A stretch of 64,000 nucleotides of DNA from assembly GCA_026018925.1 (NCBI GenBank), contig JAKSZU010000008.1, forward strand, positions 6,934,415-6,998,414, read 5' to 3'. This document shows positions 44,889-54,959 of the stretch, piece by piece. The stretch's first letter is position 1, and each line of letters opens with the position of its first letter. The translations under genes and the position numbers were made by a program. Under the pieces are notes generated by a model. The model was not told the origin of the DNA. It searched no databases and saw only the letters and a program-made list of their open reading frames with translations. This DNA is from Tupaia tana. Lineage: Eukaryota; Chordata; Mammalia; Scandentia; Tupaiidae.

Positions 44889-45072
44889 GGGTGGCAGGTG
44901 GCGTGGCAGTTAAAGGTATAAGACTCCCATATGGCCAACCGTGGTTTAAGTCCTGGACCTGGTGGCTTGCTTTCTCACTTTTCCTCTCTCTCTCTCTCTC
45001 TCTCACTCACTCTCTCCCTCTCTGGTCAAATTAAAATAAATAGATAATTAAATAAAGTTAAAATAAAACAAT
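44889..45072 (+). mobile_element. SINE family B, adjacent to A
   Basis: 'gggtggcaggtggcgtggcag', B-box-like 'gtttaagtcc', (TC)n tract, 'ggtcaaattaaaataaat'. The family A copy inserted at its 5' edge. Confidence 0.88.
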
Positions 45073-45399
45073 TATTTTACACATATATGGAAAAGAAACT
45101 TATTTCTCACAGTTCTAGGGGGCAGGAAGCCTGAGATCAAGGCACTGGCAAGGTGTCTAAGGCGGCTGCTCTCTGTTTCCGAGATGGCGCCTTGTTGCCG
45201 CCTCCTCACATGGTGAAAGGCAAGAGGCTGAGCACTGTGTGAAGCTCTTTTATACAGGCCTTATCTACTCACTGGGGCTCTATCTTCATGGCTTAATCAC
45301 GTCCTCAAAGCCCCACTTTTTAGTGCTATCACACTGGCAATTAAGTTTGAATTTTGGAGGGGGGCATACGTAGTCAAAGCATAGAAGATTGCATTCTAG

Positions 45400-46390
45400 T
45401 TTGGTCCGGTCTGCTGGGGCCTAGTGCAGGTGGCGAGTTTCATAAACTTTGGCCTCCAATGCACTTTGCTTAGCATCACTGTTAGCTTCTCCTCCTGTGT
45501 TGTGCCTCAGAGCAACGCAGGTGTATTTTAAGCATGTCTGGTCCTCATGTGGCATAGGCGATGCCAGGGTCCTTACTGTCCTTGGCGGGAGCCTGGCATC
45601 TCCCTTTGTTTTCCTGGTTGGGAGCAGCTGAATGCCAACCTGCAGAGATTCCCCATGGTGCCGGGAAGAGCATGTATTGAACCAGACTAATGAGATCAGA
45701 AAACACCCAATGCACAAAGACAGCAAGGAGAGACCGTTATGAGACATACGCCTTAATGTTCAAGATCGGAATTCGAGGAAGGAAGCCCCCACACTTATTA
45801 ACAACGGTGTGTCCTTATGTGTTGTCTCCAGAGCCTCCTGCATTTACAGGGTGTAAGGAATATGCCCTTTGCAAGAAGACAGGCGCTCTCTCGTTCAAGG
45901 AATGCACTTAATGGGAGACCTTTCAGGATTTCTTTATGTGTCAGAATAATTGAGATTCATCTAAACAAAAAATGTTCTCTCTCTAATTAGGGCTTATGCT
46001 GCTAAACTCTCAGCAGAGCTGGAGACACCGGTTTCCTCCTAATTAGTGGCCTTCAGAGGAGTTTGCAGCTGGAGCCTCTGGAATTGCGAGAGCGCGGCTG
46101 CTCCATTGCTTTGAGTCTCTCTGGAGGTATGCAAGGGGCCCAGGGCATCCCAGCATAGCATCTAGTCTCTGAGCCACGCGGCCTCCACTGTGAGCACAAA
46201 GCAGATCGGGGAAGAAATTCTTCAGCATCTTCCCGGATCTCCGAGTGCTGGATCTACCTGACCCTGTTTATCACTTCTCAGATGAGTTGGCAACGCCACT
46301 AGTCAGGTGTCAACTATAAACTGAAGACTCGCACACCTCTCACATGTGAAACTTAAGCAGTTGCTTATTGTATGACTATAGAGTCAATTA
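45400..46390. other. No gene seen; candidate non-repeat sequence
   Basis: About 1 kb with no repeat I recognise. Around 45955-46060 there are two TAATTAG motifs (45986-45992, 46040-46046) in a region without simple repeats. Might be single-copy and possibly regulatory. Confidence 0.4.
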
Positions 46391-46410
46391 AAATGTAAGT
46401 GCACGATCTT

Positions 46411-46676
46411 GGGACCAGCAGTTAGCGTAGTGGCTATGTCGCTGGACTCCCACGTAGTCGACCGCGGTTCGCGTCCCGGACCCAGTGGCTTAAAACTCAC
46501 GCCGGGCGCGTGTGCGTGCATGCCCAAGATCCCGAGAGGTGAACGGGGGGGGGGGGGGAAGGAATTGCGGTGTGGCCATCCCCCCTGGGGGGGTGATTTC
46601 TCGCTTTCTGTCTCTCTGTCTCTCTCTGTCTGTCTGGCAAGCGCACGCGCCCTATAGCAAAAACCTCTAAAAAAAA
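46411..46676 (+). mobile_element. SINE family A (CGCGTC head variant) with poly(G)
   Basis: 'gggaccagcagttagcgtag', 'ggttcgcgtcccgg', body, short A-tail. The usual 'gaatggaggagaaggg' is replaced by 14 consecutive G (46545-46558). Target duplication 'aatgtaagtgcacgatctt' (46392-46410) against 'aatgtaagtgcatgatctt' (46677-46695). Confidence 0.96.
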
Positions 46677-46784
46677 ATGTAAGTGCATGATCTTGATGTA
46701 AGATATCTATAAGCTGACTTTTAAAATCTTAGCTTTTAAAATGCATAATCGCCTACTTGTAAACTTTTAAAAATTATTAATTTA

Positions 46785-46972
46785 ATTTAATTTATTATTA
46801 TCATTATTATTATTATTATGATGATTTTAACTTGCTATAGGTCATAGGCACTCACCAGAGAGAAAGAAAGAGAGAGAGAAAGTGAGAAAGCAAGCTGCCA
46901 GGTCTTGGACCTGAACTGTGGTCAGCCATGTGGGAGTCCAGCTCCTTAACTACCACACCACCTACTGGCACA
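46785..46972 (-). mobile_element. SINE family B
   Basis: (TTA)n tail, 'gctataggtcataggcactcacc', (GA)-rich tract, 'caagctgccaggtc', head ending 'ccacctactggc'. Confidence 0.85.
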
Positions 46973-47065
46973 CATTTTTTTATTGTTTTAAAATATATCT
47001 TAATTATTATAATCTGTGTATTCTTCAAAATTTAACTTCAGCATAATTTTTTAAAAATATACATT

Positions 47066-47295
47066 CTTTTTTTCTTGTAATTGCCAGAGGACACATGTGC
47101 TTTTCAGAGACCGCCAAAGAGACAGAGAGAGAGGAGAAGAGGGAGGAAGCACCCCCCAGTGGGGCACAGTCATGCCACAATCCCTTCTCCATTTCCTCAT
47201 CCTGTCGGGATTTGGGGTACGCATGCACATTGTGTCTGGTGTGCTTCTCAGCATCCGGCTCCCTAAACCCTAGGCTATCGGGTGGGTGGTCCCAG
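47066..47295 (-). mobile_element. SINE, divergent family D
   Basis: 'gccagaggacacatgtgc', 'gtcatgccacaatccc', 'ggggtacgcatgcacattg'; the head end is strongly decayed. Confidence 0.7.
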
Positions 47296-47299
47296 GTAC

Positions 47300-47665
47300 A
47301 TCATTTAAACACAGATTTTAGCATAGTATTGTGCTGCCACATTCATTTTATTGTAGAAAGGCTCTATGCATGATTATTTCAGTGTTCTTACAAACAACAG
47401 ATTTGCTTCAAAAGGAAATAAAACATTGGAATCAAGTCATAACGAGTCTTTGTTCTGAAGTAGTATCTTACTATTTTTTCTTGAATTCAAAGTAACTTCT
47501 AGCTGTTATCTTATTATGTCTTGTTAAAAAATTAATTGGGAGCCCATTAGGCTGAGATTGCTCCTGCACCCTTGGTTCCTATGAAAGCAAACTGAAATCT
47601 AATTTAGTATAAATGGTCATATTCTAGGCTAATCAGAAAACAGCAACTAATTCCCAACTAGGCCT
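47300..47665. other. No gene seen
   Basis: Unique-looking AT-rich sequence. Confidence 0.4.
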
Positions 47666-47669
47666 TTCT

Positions 47670-47926
47670 GTTTTGTTTTTATTTTCCAGAGGGCACACGC
47701 ATTCACTGGCGAAAGGTGAAGAGACAGAACGTGAGACGGCGCGCCCCCTTTCCCCATGAGGGGTGATCATGCCACAGCCCCTTTTCCTCCACTTCTCCTG
47801 TCAGGATTTTGGGCATTCATACACATGCACTTGGTGAGCTTTTTAAGCTGCTGGGTCTGGGACTTAAACAGCACAATGGGCTGGAAAAGAATCCAGTTGC
47901 CTTAACCACCATTCACCAGCTGTCCT
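47670..47926 (-). mobile_element. SINE, divergent family D
   Basis: 'ccagagggcacacgcattcac', 'atcatgccacagcccctt', 'gctgctgggtctgggac', head ending 'accattcaccagctg'. Confidence 0.75.
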
Positions 47927-47929
47927 GGG

Positions 47930-48425
47930 ACTTTCTACTAGAATAATCCACATAAGGCTACTCTTTACTCTAATCAAATATATTCTTTAATTTACTTCTG
48001 CATTCGCCTTATAAACACCTACCCATCCCTCTTTATAGGCGTTCTGAACCACTCACAGTCTGGCTCAGCCTGATTAATGAATCACCATTTGCTCAATAAA
48101 CTCATGATTTACTGTGTCTCAGCTTAACTTTTAACACCTTTATAACAGTACACAAATATAATGCACTCATTAGGAAATGAAATACCATGTCATTTTAAGA
48201 CATAGGCAAAGCAAACGTATCATTTTATTTTTCAATTTTTTGCACTTGACAGGCTGAAGAAGTCAGGTGCAGGTTGAGTTGTGGTGAATTGTTGGAATAT
48301 GATTGGCCCGATAATTCAACTTAAACAGGCTTCAATGGAAATATTAAGATTTGAGAGTTAATTTTTCTTTAGTTATCTTAATATTTATTTTTTAATTTTA
48401 TAATTATCTTACTATTTTTTATCCT
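47930..48425. other. No gene seen
   Basis: AT-rich. 'ctcaataaactcatgatttac' (about 48092) has an LTR-end look, but I cannot assign a family. Confidence 0.35.
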
Positions 48426-48429
48426 TGAT

Positions 48430-48663
48430 TAAAAAAAAAGTTTACTTATTTATTTCTCCCATGAGAGAGAGACAGAGACAGACAGTATCCCCAATGAGGT
48501 CTAGATGCCACAATCCACTCCCTGTCTAAGCCAGCCCTGGATTATGGCCACACCCATGCCTGGAGCACTCAGAAGGATCCCTGGGTGTGAACTGAGAATA
48601 GTCCCATGTGGGTCAGCCTCCAAGGGCATTGCCTTTCACCACCTCGCAGTCACTGGCTCATCT
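48430..48663 (-). mobile_element. SINE family C
   Basis: 'tttacttatttatttctccc', 'gagagagacagagacagac', 'aatgaggtctagatgccac', 'aagccagccctggattatgg', 'cccatgtgggtcagcctcc'. On the minus strand this gives A-box-like 'gaggtggtgaaaggc' and B-box-like 'agttcacaccc'. Confidence 0.7.
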
Positions 48664-48779
48664 ACTTGGTTTTGTAGGTATAGACAATATCAAACAATTG
48701 TAAATAATTCCAGAACTTCTCTAGGTCATTGTCAAGCCCACAGTTATCACAAAGCAGAAACAAATGGACAAGCCAGACT

Positions 48780-49390
48780 ACATATAAAAATGAAATTCTG
48801 GCCCACTTCCAGTAGTAACCTTCCCAGGAAACCAATTCCTTATCAATAAGCAACCTGGGAAGCCAGCTGGCTATAAGTCACGTGGAGGACTGCAATGTGC
48901 CACCCCTTATGCCAGTTAGGCATGAAGATTATTTTGAGCTGAGAGAAATGGAGAAACAGCGGGCACAAAAAGAGCTACCTCACCATCTGCCTCAGAGCAG
49001 AACGCTCATTGCTCTGTGCCAAGGTGTCTCCCCTCCCATTTTCCACCCTGAAGAGGAGAGCAACTCTCACTGAGCAGAGATGACACAGCACTGGGAACAC
49101 CACGGACTTGTGTAAGCAAACCTTACTGAAATTGCCCTTATCTTCCATTAGTCTCCCCCACTTATTTACCCTCCCACAAGTTACTGCCAAGAAAGTGCAA
49201 ACCCTTTTAATTTGTCTAGCCATTTCTTCACAACTGAACTCTTTGTTAAATTCATATTAATATATAAGCTCCCAGGTTTAACTGCCTCTGGGTTTCATTT
49301 CTTTTCTGTAAAACCTTTGTATACATGTGAAACAAATCTTTTCTTCTATTAATATATTGCCAATTTAATTTGCAGGACCCAGACACTGAG
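48780..49390 (+). mobile_element. ERV LTR-like segment 3
   Basis: 'gtaaccttcccaggaaacc', 'ggctataagtcacgtgg', 'attattttgagctgagag', 'cagagcagaacgctcattg', 'gaactctttgttaaattc', 'tttgcaggacccagacac' follow a mammalian LTR order I recognise only in outline. Confidence 0.5.
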
Positions 49391-49862
49391 CATGAGAATA
49401 GAGAAAAGGAGTTTTTTATTTTCTTTCCTACTTTCAAACTTGTAGGAACTTAGATTACTGTCTCTAGCCACAGGCTACAAAGTTAAACAATAATTTCTCT
49501 AACAGTTGGCCTAATATGGCTAAGATTAATTTAGTAACTCACAGGTTTCCTAATTTTTATCTCTGCTTCCAACTTAGAACCAAGCAGGAAAAGTCAAATA
49601 TGCACCCGTAACCCATCACACAGGGTGTCGCACTTCTGGTTAGCTCTCTCCAGCTTGCCCAAGCCAGCAGCTTCCAATCCGAGCATACCTGTGGCCTCCC
49701 CTCTATCCCACTTTAAGGTCTCACTCCTCTGCTGGTGGCTGACTCCCCTGCTCTGGCAGGCTCTGAATACAGTTATTGCTATTCCTATTTGGCAGGCCTT
49801 CCTTTATTTATGCAAGGGTGTTGAAGACATCACAATAACTAGCTGATTTTATTTCTGAAATG
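49391..49862 (+). mobile_element. ERV LTR-like segment 2
   Basis: 'gcaggaaaagtcaaatatgc', 'gggtgtcgcacttctgg', 'ctgaatacagttattgct', 'ccttcctttatttatgc' parallel the segment at 41690-42295 in order and orientation. Both look like solo LTRs of one family or close relatives. Confidence 0.5.
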
Positions 49863-50254
49863 TAGCCACTCTCGCTCTTGGAAAGAGAAAAAAGATGCTA
49901 TTTGTTATCAGTCGTTCACCTCGTGAGAAACGAATTGCCTGGTGTGCGTGTTAGGAGGACCCCTGGCTGAAGGCAGCCTGAGGAAAGCGTTAGGTCCATG
50001 GGACATTCAGCTTCTTTTTAATATTCGATGACTGTAGAATAGTGAGTTTAGTGGTTTAAACATTTTTTCATAGCTTCATTGAGAAATCACTGACAATTAA
50101 AAATTGTAGACACAGTCAGGCCTTTGTGTCCTCCGGTCTCACATTAAAAAAACCAGCGCTGACAACATGGCATGGTGGCTGGCTCGCACTGCCATTTGGT
50201 TACGTGGTTGGGCTGTACTGGGCATGCGCAGGTTCTGTTTCCTTGCTGCTATTC
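49863..50254. other. No gene seen
   Basis: Unique-looking. 50070-50110 weakly resembles an L1M 3' end ('tcattgagaaatcactgac'). Confidence 0.35.
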
Positions 50255-50450
50255 CGTAGGCCATGCAGTCTGTATGGTTCCTATTGTATTAGCTATTACA
50301 GCAACCTACAATGACTGAAAACGCTTGGAAGGATGTGTGTAGATGATATGCAAATTCGATCCATTTATATAAGGGACGTGAGTATCCACAGATTTGGTCT
50401 CCATGGAGGCCTGGAATCGATGGCCCTGCTGGTGCTGAGAGAGAGCCGCA
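50255..50450. mobile_element. Tigger-type DNA transposon relic
   Basis: 'tattagctattacagcaacc', 'ggaaggatgtgtgtagatg', 'tatgcaaattcgatcc', 'ttatataagggacgtgag', 'ggtctccatggaggcctgg' match the 3' part of pogo/Tigger-related mammalian MITEs. Confidence 0.6.
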
Positions 50451-50456
50451 TTTACG

Positions 50457-50640
50457 GGGTACAGTGTGATGTTTGAATAAATGTATACATTGGGAGATGA
50501 TTATCATAATGAAGCTAATTAACATATCACCACCTCGCAGTATTTGTGGGGGGGGGTGGTGGTGGTGGTGAGAACTTCTGAGATACAATCTCTTAGCCAT
50601 TTTCAACTATACATTGCAGTAACTATTCTGTCCTGTCAAC
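50457..50640 (-). mobile_element. L1 3' UTR fragment
   Basis: 'acagtgtgatgtttgaataa', 'gaagctaattaacatatcacc', G-run and (GGT)n, 'ctcttagccattttcaac' match reverse-complement L1 3' UTR. Confidence 0.75.
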
Positions 50641-50644
50641 TGAA

Positions 50645-50990
50645 ATTCTGGAAGATTAAGTTTTCAGCCAGGCCCTGAATGTTGGAATAAAACACCGGTA
50701 ACTGGACCGAGTTGCTGAGGTAAGGATAAGTGTAGAACGGAATTGTCTCTGCGTAGAGTGAAAGGAGACACGAAACAGATGGACAGGGTCTGCGGTTGCT
50801 TAACAGGCGAGCGGTACCTTGGCCTCTAGGTAGTCCACTGAGTCCTGGCGCGCTGAGCTCGGGCCGCGGGAATTCCTGTGAGACGAAAGTGCTCTTTCTT
50901 CTCAAGAGAGAGCAAAATGCCACTGTCCACAAAACCCACCACCTTATTCATGTGGAGGATGCTGAATACTAGGTCAGGATTTTCTAACCA
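50645..50990. other. No gene seen
   Basis: Unique-looking sequence, partly GC-rich (50820-50880). No exon supported. Confidence 0.4.
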
Positions 50991-50994
50991 TCCC

Positions 50995-51085
50995 TTATCC
51001 ATTTATTTATGAATTCATTCACTTGTTTGATAAGCATTTGTGAAGCATTTAATAGACACAGACAGTGTGAGAACTTCTAGAAAAG
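50995..51085 (+). mobile_element. L2 relic
   Basis: 'gaattcattcacttgtttgat', 'gtgaagcatttaatagac' match the L2 3'-end 'attcattcattcaacaaat' motif. Confidence 0.5.
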
Positions 51086-51103
51086 TAAGAGTCAGCTTAT
51101 CTC

Positions 51104-51364
51104 CTTTTTTTTTTTTTTTGGAGAGGTTTTTGCTATGGGGCACGTGTGCTCACCAGAAAGACAGAGAGAGACCGAGAGATAGAAAGAGAGAAATTCTCCC
51201 CCAGGGGGGATTGCCACACTGCAATCCCTTCTCCTTCATTCTCCTTTCAGGATCTTAGGCACACATGCGCCCGGCGTGAGTTTAAGCCACTGGGTCCGGG
51301 ACTTGAACTGCAGTTGACTACATGGGAGTTCAGCAACATAGCCATTACGCCAACTGCTGGTCTC
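51104..51364 (-). mobile_element. SINE family A, first of a pair
   Basis: T-tail, 'ggagaggtttttgctatgg', body, head ending 'gccaactgctggtctc'. Target sequence 'gagtcagcttatctc' lies at 51089-51103 and 51365-51379. Confidence 0.95.
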
Positions 51365-51379
51365 GAGTCAGCTTATCTC

Positions 51380-51609
51380 TGAGACCAGCGGATGGCTTAA
51401 TGGGTACAGCACTGGACTCCCCTAGGCAACCAAGGTTCGAGTTCCAGACCCAATGACTTAAGTTCACACTGGGAGCGTGCCCAAAATACCGAGAGGAGAG
51501 TGGAGGATCAGGGATTGTGGTATGGCCATGCCCCCTGGGGTTGATTTTCCACTTTCTGTCTTTCCTGTTGAGTGCACACGCCCTATGGCAAAACTCTCTT
51601 TTAAAAAAA
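51380..51609 (+). mobile_element. SINE family A, second of a pair
   Basis: 'tgagaccagcggatggctta', B box 'ggttcgagttc', body with a deletion, short A-tail. Flanked by 'gagtcagcttatctc' at 51365-51379 and 51610-51624, the same target used by the minus-strand copy to its left. Confidence 0.93.
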
Positions 51610-51709
51610 GAGTCAGCTTATCTCCAAGTTTACATTTGGGAAGATTACACCTATGTTGATGAGTTAGGGACAACAGTGGTACAAAGCACTCAAGAGTACA
51701 GAGGTAGTG

Positions 51710-53019
51710 CTGGGTGCAGGGAACGGAAAGCTGGGAGGGGCTAGATGAATTCAGTTTGCCATGGGGCTGTTTGGAAAGACCGAGGAAAAGCCACCCAAAG
51801 AACTGGTCAATGAATGGCCATTGAAGATAAGAAAGTACATGAGAGTTGTCAAAAGACAAATAAGAGATATCCAAAAGTAAGAAAAAAAAGTGAAACGATC
51901 TGTGAAAGATGCTGCCAAGAAGAGTCAGAAGGATGTCTGTGTGGTTCCGGCCAAGAGATGATCAGGTAAGGAGGGCTGTGAGCAAGCTCCATGCATCCAA
52001 AGTGCACATGAACTCGGTGCTCGTGGGGATGAAGAACCAGCTCGCTGTCCTGAGAGTGGCTGGCTCCCTGCAGAAAAGCACAGAAGTGATGAAGGCCATA
52101 CAGAGTTCTGTGAAGATCCCAGAAATCCAGGCCACCATGCGGGAGCTGTCCAAAGAGTTGATGAAAGGGCCTTGGGGAAAGCACCTAGTAAAGTTGCCGA
52201 AGCCCTTCCATAACCCGAGCCTCCAGGGGCTATGGCTGCCTCAGAGGATGAGGAAGAGGAAGAGGCCCTGGAGCCTATGCAGTCCCGGCTGGCCACGCTC
52301 CGCAGCTAGGGGCCGCCCAGCTGGGCCTTGGGCTTTACTCATGGCCTGCCCGCTGGAGGTCCCCACACTCCTCTGAAGAGCTGCCTCCTTAGTGTCTCTT
52401 GCACTACTCCTCTGTCATGAGGGATTACATTTTGGAGAAGGTTCTCTGCTAATATCTCTTCACTCTCTGATGAGGTCTTGGGATCTCAAAGGGATTGTTC
52501 TTACAAAGGTGGTGTAATTAAAGGCATCATTTCAGGCATATAAATGGAAGTATCTTATTGGGGGGAGGGCAAAGAAATCCATTTTCTCATGAAGCACTTC
52601 TGAGAATGGAATTGATTGCCTGAATGTTTTTTTTTTTCTTTTCTTTTTTTTGGAGAAGTTTTAGCTATAGGGCGCGTGCGCTCACCAGACAGACAGAGAG
52701 AGACAGAGAGACAGAAAGCAGGAAATCACCCCCCAGGGGGGATGGCCACGCCGCAATCCCTTCTCCTCCATTCTCCTCTCGGGATCTTGGGCACGCATGC
52801 ACACGCGCCCGGCGTGAGTTTAAGCCACCGGGTCTGGGACTCGAACCACAGTCGACTACGTGGGAGTCCAGCGACATAGCCATTACGCTAACTGCTGGTC
52901 CCTTGATTGCCTGAATGTTAAGGACTCTACTTTTTTTTTTTTTTTTGGTCTGTAAAACACTACATAAATGAATTTTAATAAATTTCTGCTTTAACACTTG
53001 GGAAAAAAAAAAAAAAAAA
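51710..53019 (+). pseudogene. CHMP3: Processed pseudogene of ESCRT-III subunit CHMP3 (VPS24)
   Basis: CHMP3 is an ESCRT-III protein of endosomal sorting. The copy is intronless with ATG at 51761 ('MGLFGKTEEKPPKELVNEWP'). A TAA replaces a glutamate codon after 'RDIQK', indels follow near 51945-51970, then a long match in another phase: 'AVSKLHASKVHMNSVLVGMK' to 'ATMRELSKELMK'. About 39 codons that follow in the parent (acidic helix region) are missing. The end resumes in the ATG phase ('EDEEEEEALEPMQSRLATLR') with its stop at 52307-52309. A SINE sits in the 3' UTR. Poly(A) at about 53003-53020, target duplication 'aagagtacagaggtagtg' (51692-51709) against 'aagaatacagacgtagtg' (53020-53037). 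Dead retrocopy. Confidence 0.95.
52629..52902 (-). mobile_element. SINE family A in the CHMP3 pseudogene 3' UTR
   Basis: Near-consensus copy with intact B box (reverse 'ggactcgaacc'). Perfect 17-bp target duplication 'ttgattgcctgaatgtt' at 52612-52628 and 52903-52919. Younger than the retrocopy. Confidence 0.97.
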
Positions 53020-53039
53020 AAGAATACAGACGTAGTGGC

Positions 53040-54050
53040 AAAGCATAGCCCTAGAGAGCCGTCGAGGCCAGGGCAGCCCAGAACCAGAAGACTCCCTGTG
53101 GTGGTGGCTGCCCCCGCCCTCTGCTTTCTCTGCCGTGTGGATCTTACGCATTGTAGTCTCTACTCTCGTCTGTGTAGAGCGGGCTTAGTGGAGAGGTTGC
53201 CGTAGCATTTCTCAGCTACTCAGTCAAGATACTGCACACTCTATTTTGCTCAATAGTCAGCTAAGTGGTCCCGCTTCTATAGGCTTCGTCTTTGTCTCAT
53301 TGTCACGATTTTTCATTTTCAAACAAATTTATGCAATAAGTGTCCATCAAAGTACTTCCTTTTTGAGGAGTGGAAGAGTAAAAAAGAGTAGAAATATTGC
53401 TCTCACTGGAATTAAGTAAAAAAAGTATTCAGTTCTTTGTTTTCAAGCACAGCTGCTTTTCATTTAGCGTAAGACTATAAAAGTTTATCTAACCCGAGTC
53501 CCTCAAGAGCCTGCAGACACTGACAACACAGCTTGTCCAAGCCTGCTAACAATTAGCATAGCCAGTAACTAGAAAATGACCAGAAGAACAGCTGGACCCC
53601 GGTGCTCGCACCAGGAGTGGGTGGTCTTGTGTTGCTGTTAAGTGAGTCATAACGCTGTCCTTCTTTTACATTCTTCTTAATTGAGGACCAGAATTCTGAT
53701 TTGCAACAGAAACGCCAAATTAGCCAGAACCACTTTGTATCTGTCAGTGATTGTTTATAGAGTGCTCTTCTGTTTTGCTTTTGCAGCTATTGGGTCTTTA
53801 GCTGAATTGCTCACCCTTATTTTCTCAATTGTTCTTCATTAACTCTTAATTTTGCATCTTTCTTAACTATTTAAATGACATCTCTAGGCTTTGTGAAGGT
53901 CTGATTTCATACCATCTCATGAACGCAGAACACTCGTACCTTGATAATGAACTTGATTTGGCAGGATTGAGTGAAAGGATGGGCAAATCAGATGTCGTAA
54001 TCTGCCAAAGTGGAGAAGTGAGCAATTTCCCTTTCATTATTATCCTCTTT
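53040..54050. other. No gene seen
   Basis: Unique-looking. Contains the 25-mer (53568-53592) shared with 55387-55411. No exon or named repeat recognised. Confidence 0.4.
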
Positions 54051-54055
54051 CTCTT

Positions 54056-54110
54056 ACTATCAATCATCTATCTGTATCTATCTATCTATCTACCTGTATC
54101 TATCTCAGTG
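54056..54110. repeat. (TATC)n-type repeat
   Basis: 'atctatctgtatctatctat' units, short outlier of the large array downstream. Confidence 0.85.
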
Positions 54111-54297
54111 CTTCTTAATTGGGATGTTCCCCATCTATGGTACATTTGAGAACGACTGAAAACATTGTTGGTTGTCACAGCTGAGAGGTGCTCCTGCAGA
54201 TCATGGGTAGAGGCCAGAGGGGCTGCTAACTGTCCTGCGACGCACAGGAGAGCGCCCATGCCAAAGAGCCACCCAGTCTAAGATGTGTGCCAAGATC

Positions 54298-54655
54298 GAG
54301 CTATCTGTCGTCTATCATCTATCAGTTATCTGTAGCTATCCTTATATCTTGATAGATAGATAGATGATGCTCTCTATATCTATCTATCTATCATCTCTAT
54401 CTATCATCTATCTATATCTATCTATCTATCTACCTATCATCTATATTTATCATCTCTATCTATCTATCTATCTATATCTACCTATCATCTATATCTATCT
54501 GCCATCTATATCTATCTATCATCTATCATCTAATTCATTTATCTATCTGTCCATTCATCTATCCATCGTACATGTAATATCCATACCTATTGTCTACCTA
54601 TCTATCATCTACTTTTTCTATGTTTGTCTCTCTCTGTATCTATCATCATAGAAAA
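54298..54655. repeat. Compound TATC/GATA tetranucleotide array
   Basis: Interrupted TATC, CATC and ACCTATC units for about 350 bp. At 54352-54367 a GATA block on the same strand precedes the TATC blocks, so the motif switches strand. Open frames here (Ile/Tyr/Leu/Ser-rich) are artefacts of the array. Confidence 0.93.
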
Positions 54656-54667
54656 TTTGTTACTTTA

Positions 54668-54944
54668 GGTACCAGCAGATGGCAGAATGGTTACCTCCCT
54701 GGACTCCCACATAGTTGCTGATGTTTCAAGTCCTGGACCCAACAGTTTAATCTCATGCCAGGCACATGTGCATGCATGCCCAAGATCCTGAGAGGAGAAT
54801 AGAGGAGAATAGAGGAGAAGGGACTGCCGTGTGGCCATCCCCCCAGGGGGTGATTTCTCGCTTTCTGTCTCTATGTCTCTCTCTGTCTTTCTTGCAAGTG
54901 CGCATGCCCTATAGCAAAAATCTCTCTACAAAAAAAAAAAAAAA
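54668..54944 (+). mobile_element. SINE family A
   Basis: 'ggtaccagcagatggcagaa', body with a duplicated 'gagaatagag', CT-rich tract, A-tail. Target duplication approximately 'aatttgttacttta' / 'aaattgttacatta'. Confidence 0.93.
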
Positions 54945-54959
54945 AAAATTGTTACATTA

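Larger units (their letters stand above)
44535..45395 (-). mobile_element. MLT1-type LTR, split by two SINEs
   Basis: 'ttgtagactgtgttattata', then after the SINEs 'acttatttctcacagttctag', 'gcctgagatcaaggcactgg', 'gagatggcgccttgttgcc', 'cctcacatggtgaaaggc', 'gcttaatcacgtcctc', 'caattaagtttgaattttgg'. Clear reverse-complement MLT1. Confidence 0.85.

Noticed and set aside
51909..52376. Frame in the CHMP3 copy as a working truncated ESCRT protein
   Set aside because: The ATG-phase frame stops early, the longest match is in another phase without its own plausible start, and poly(A) plus target duplication show a processed copy.
54364..54651. 95-codon Ile/Tyr/Ser/Leu frame
   Set aside because: Pure translation of the TATC microsatellite.
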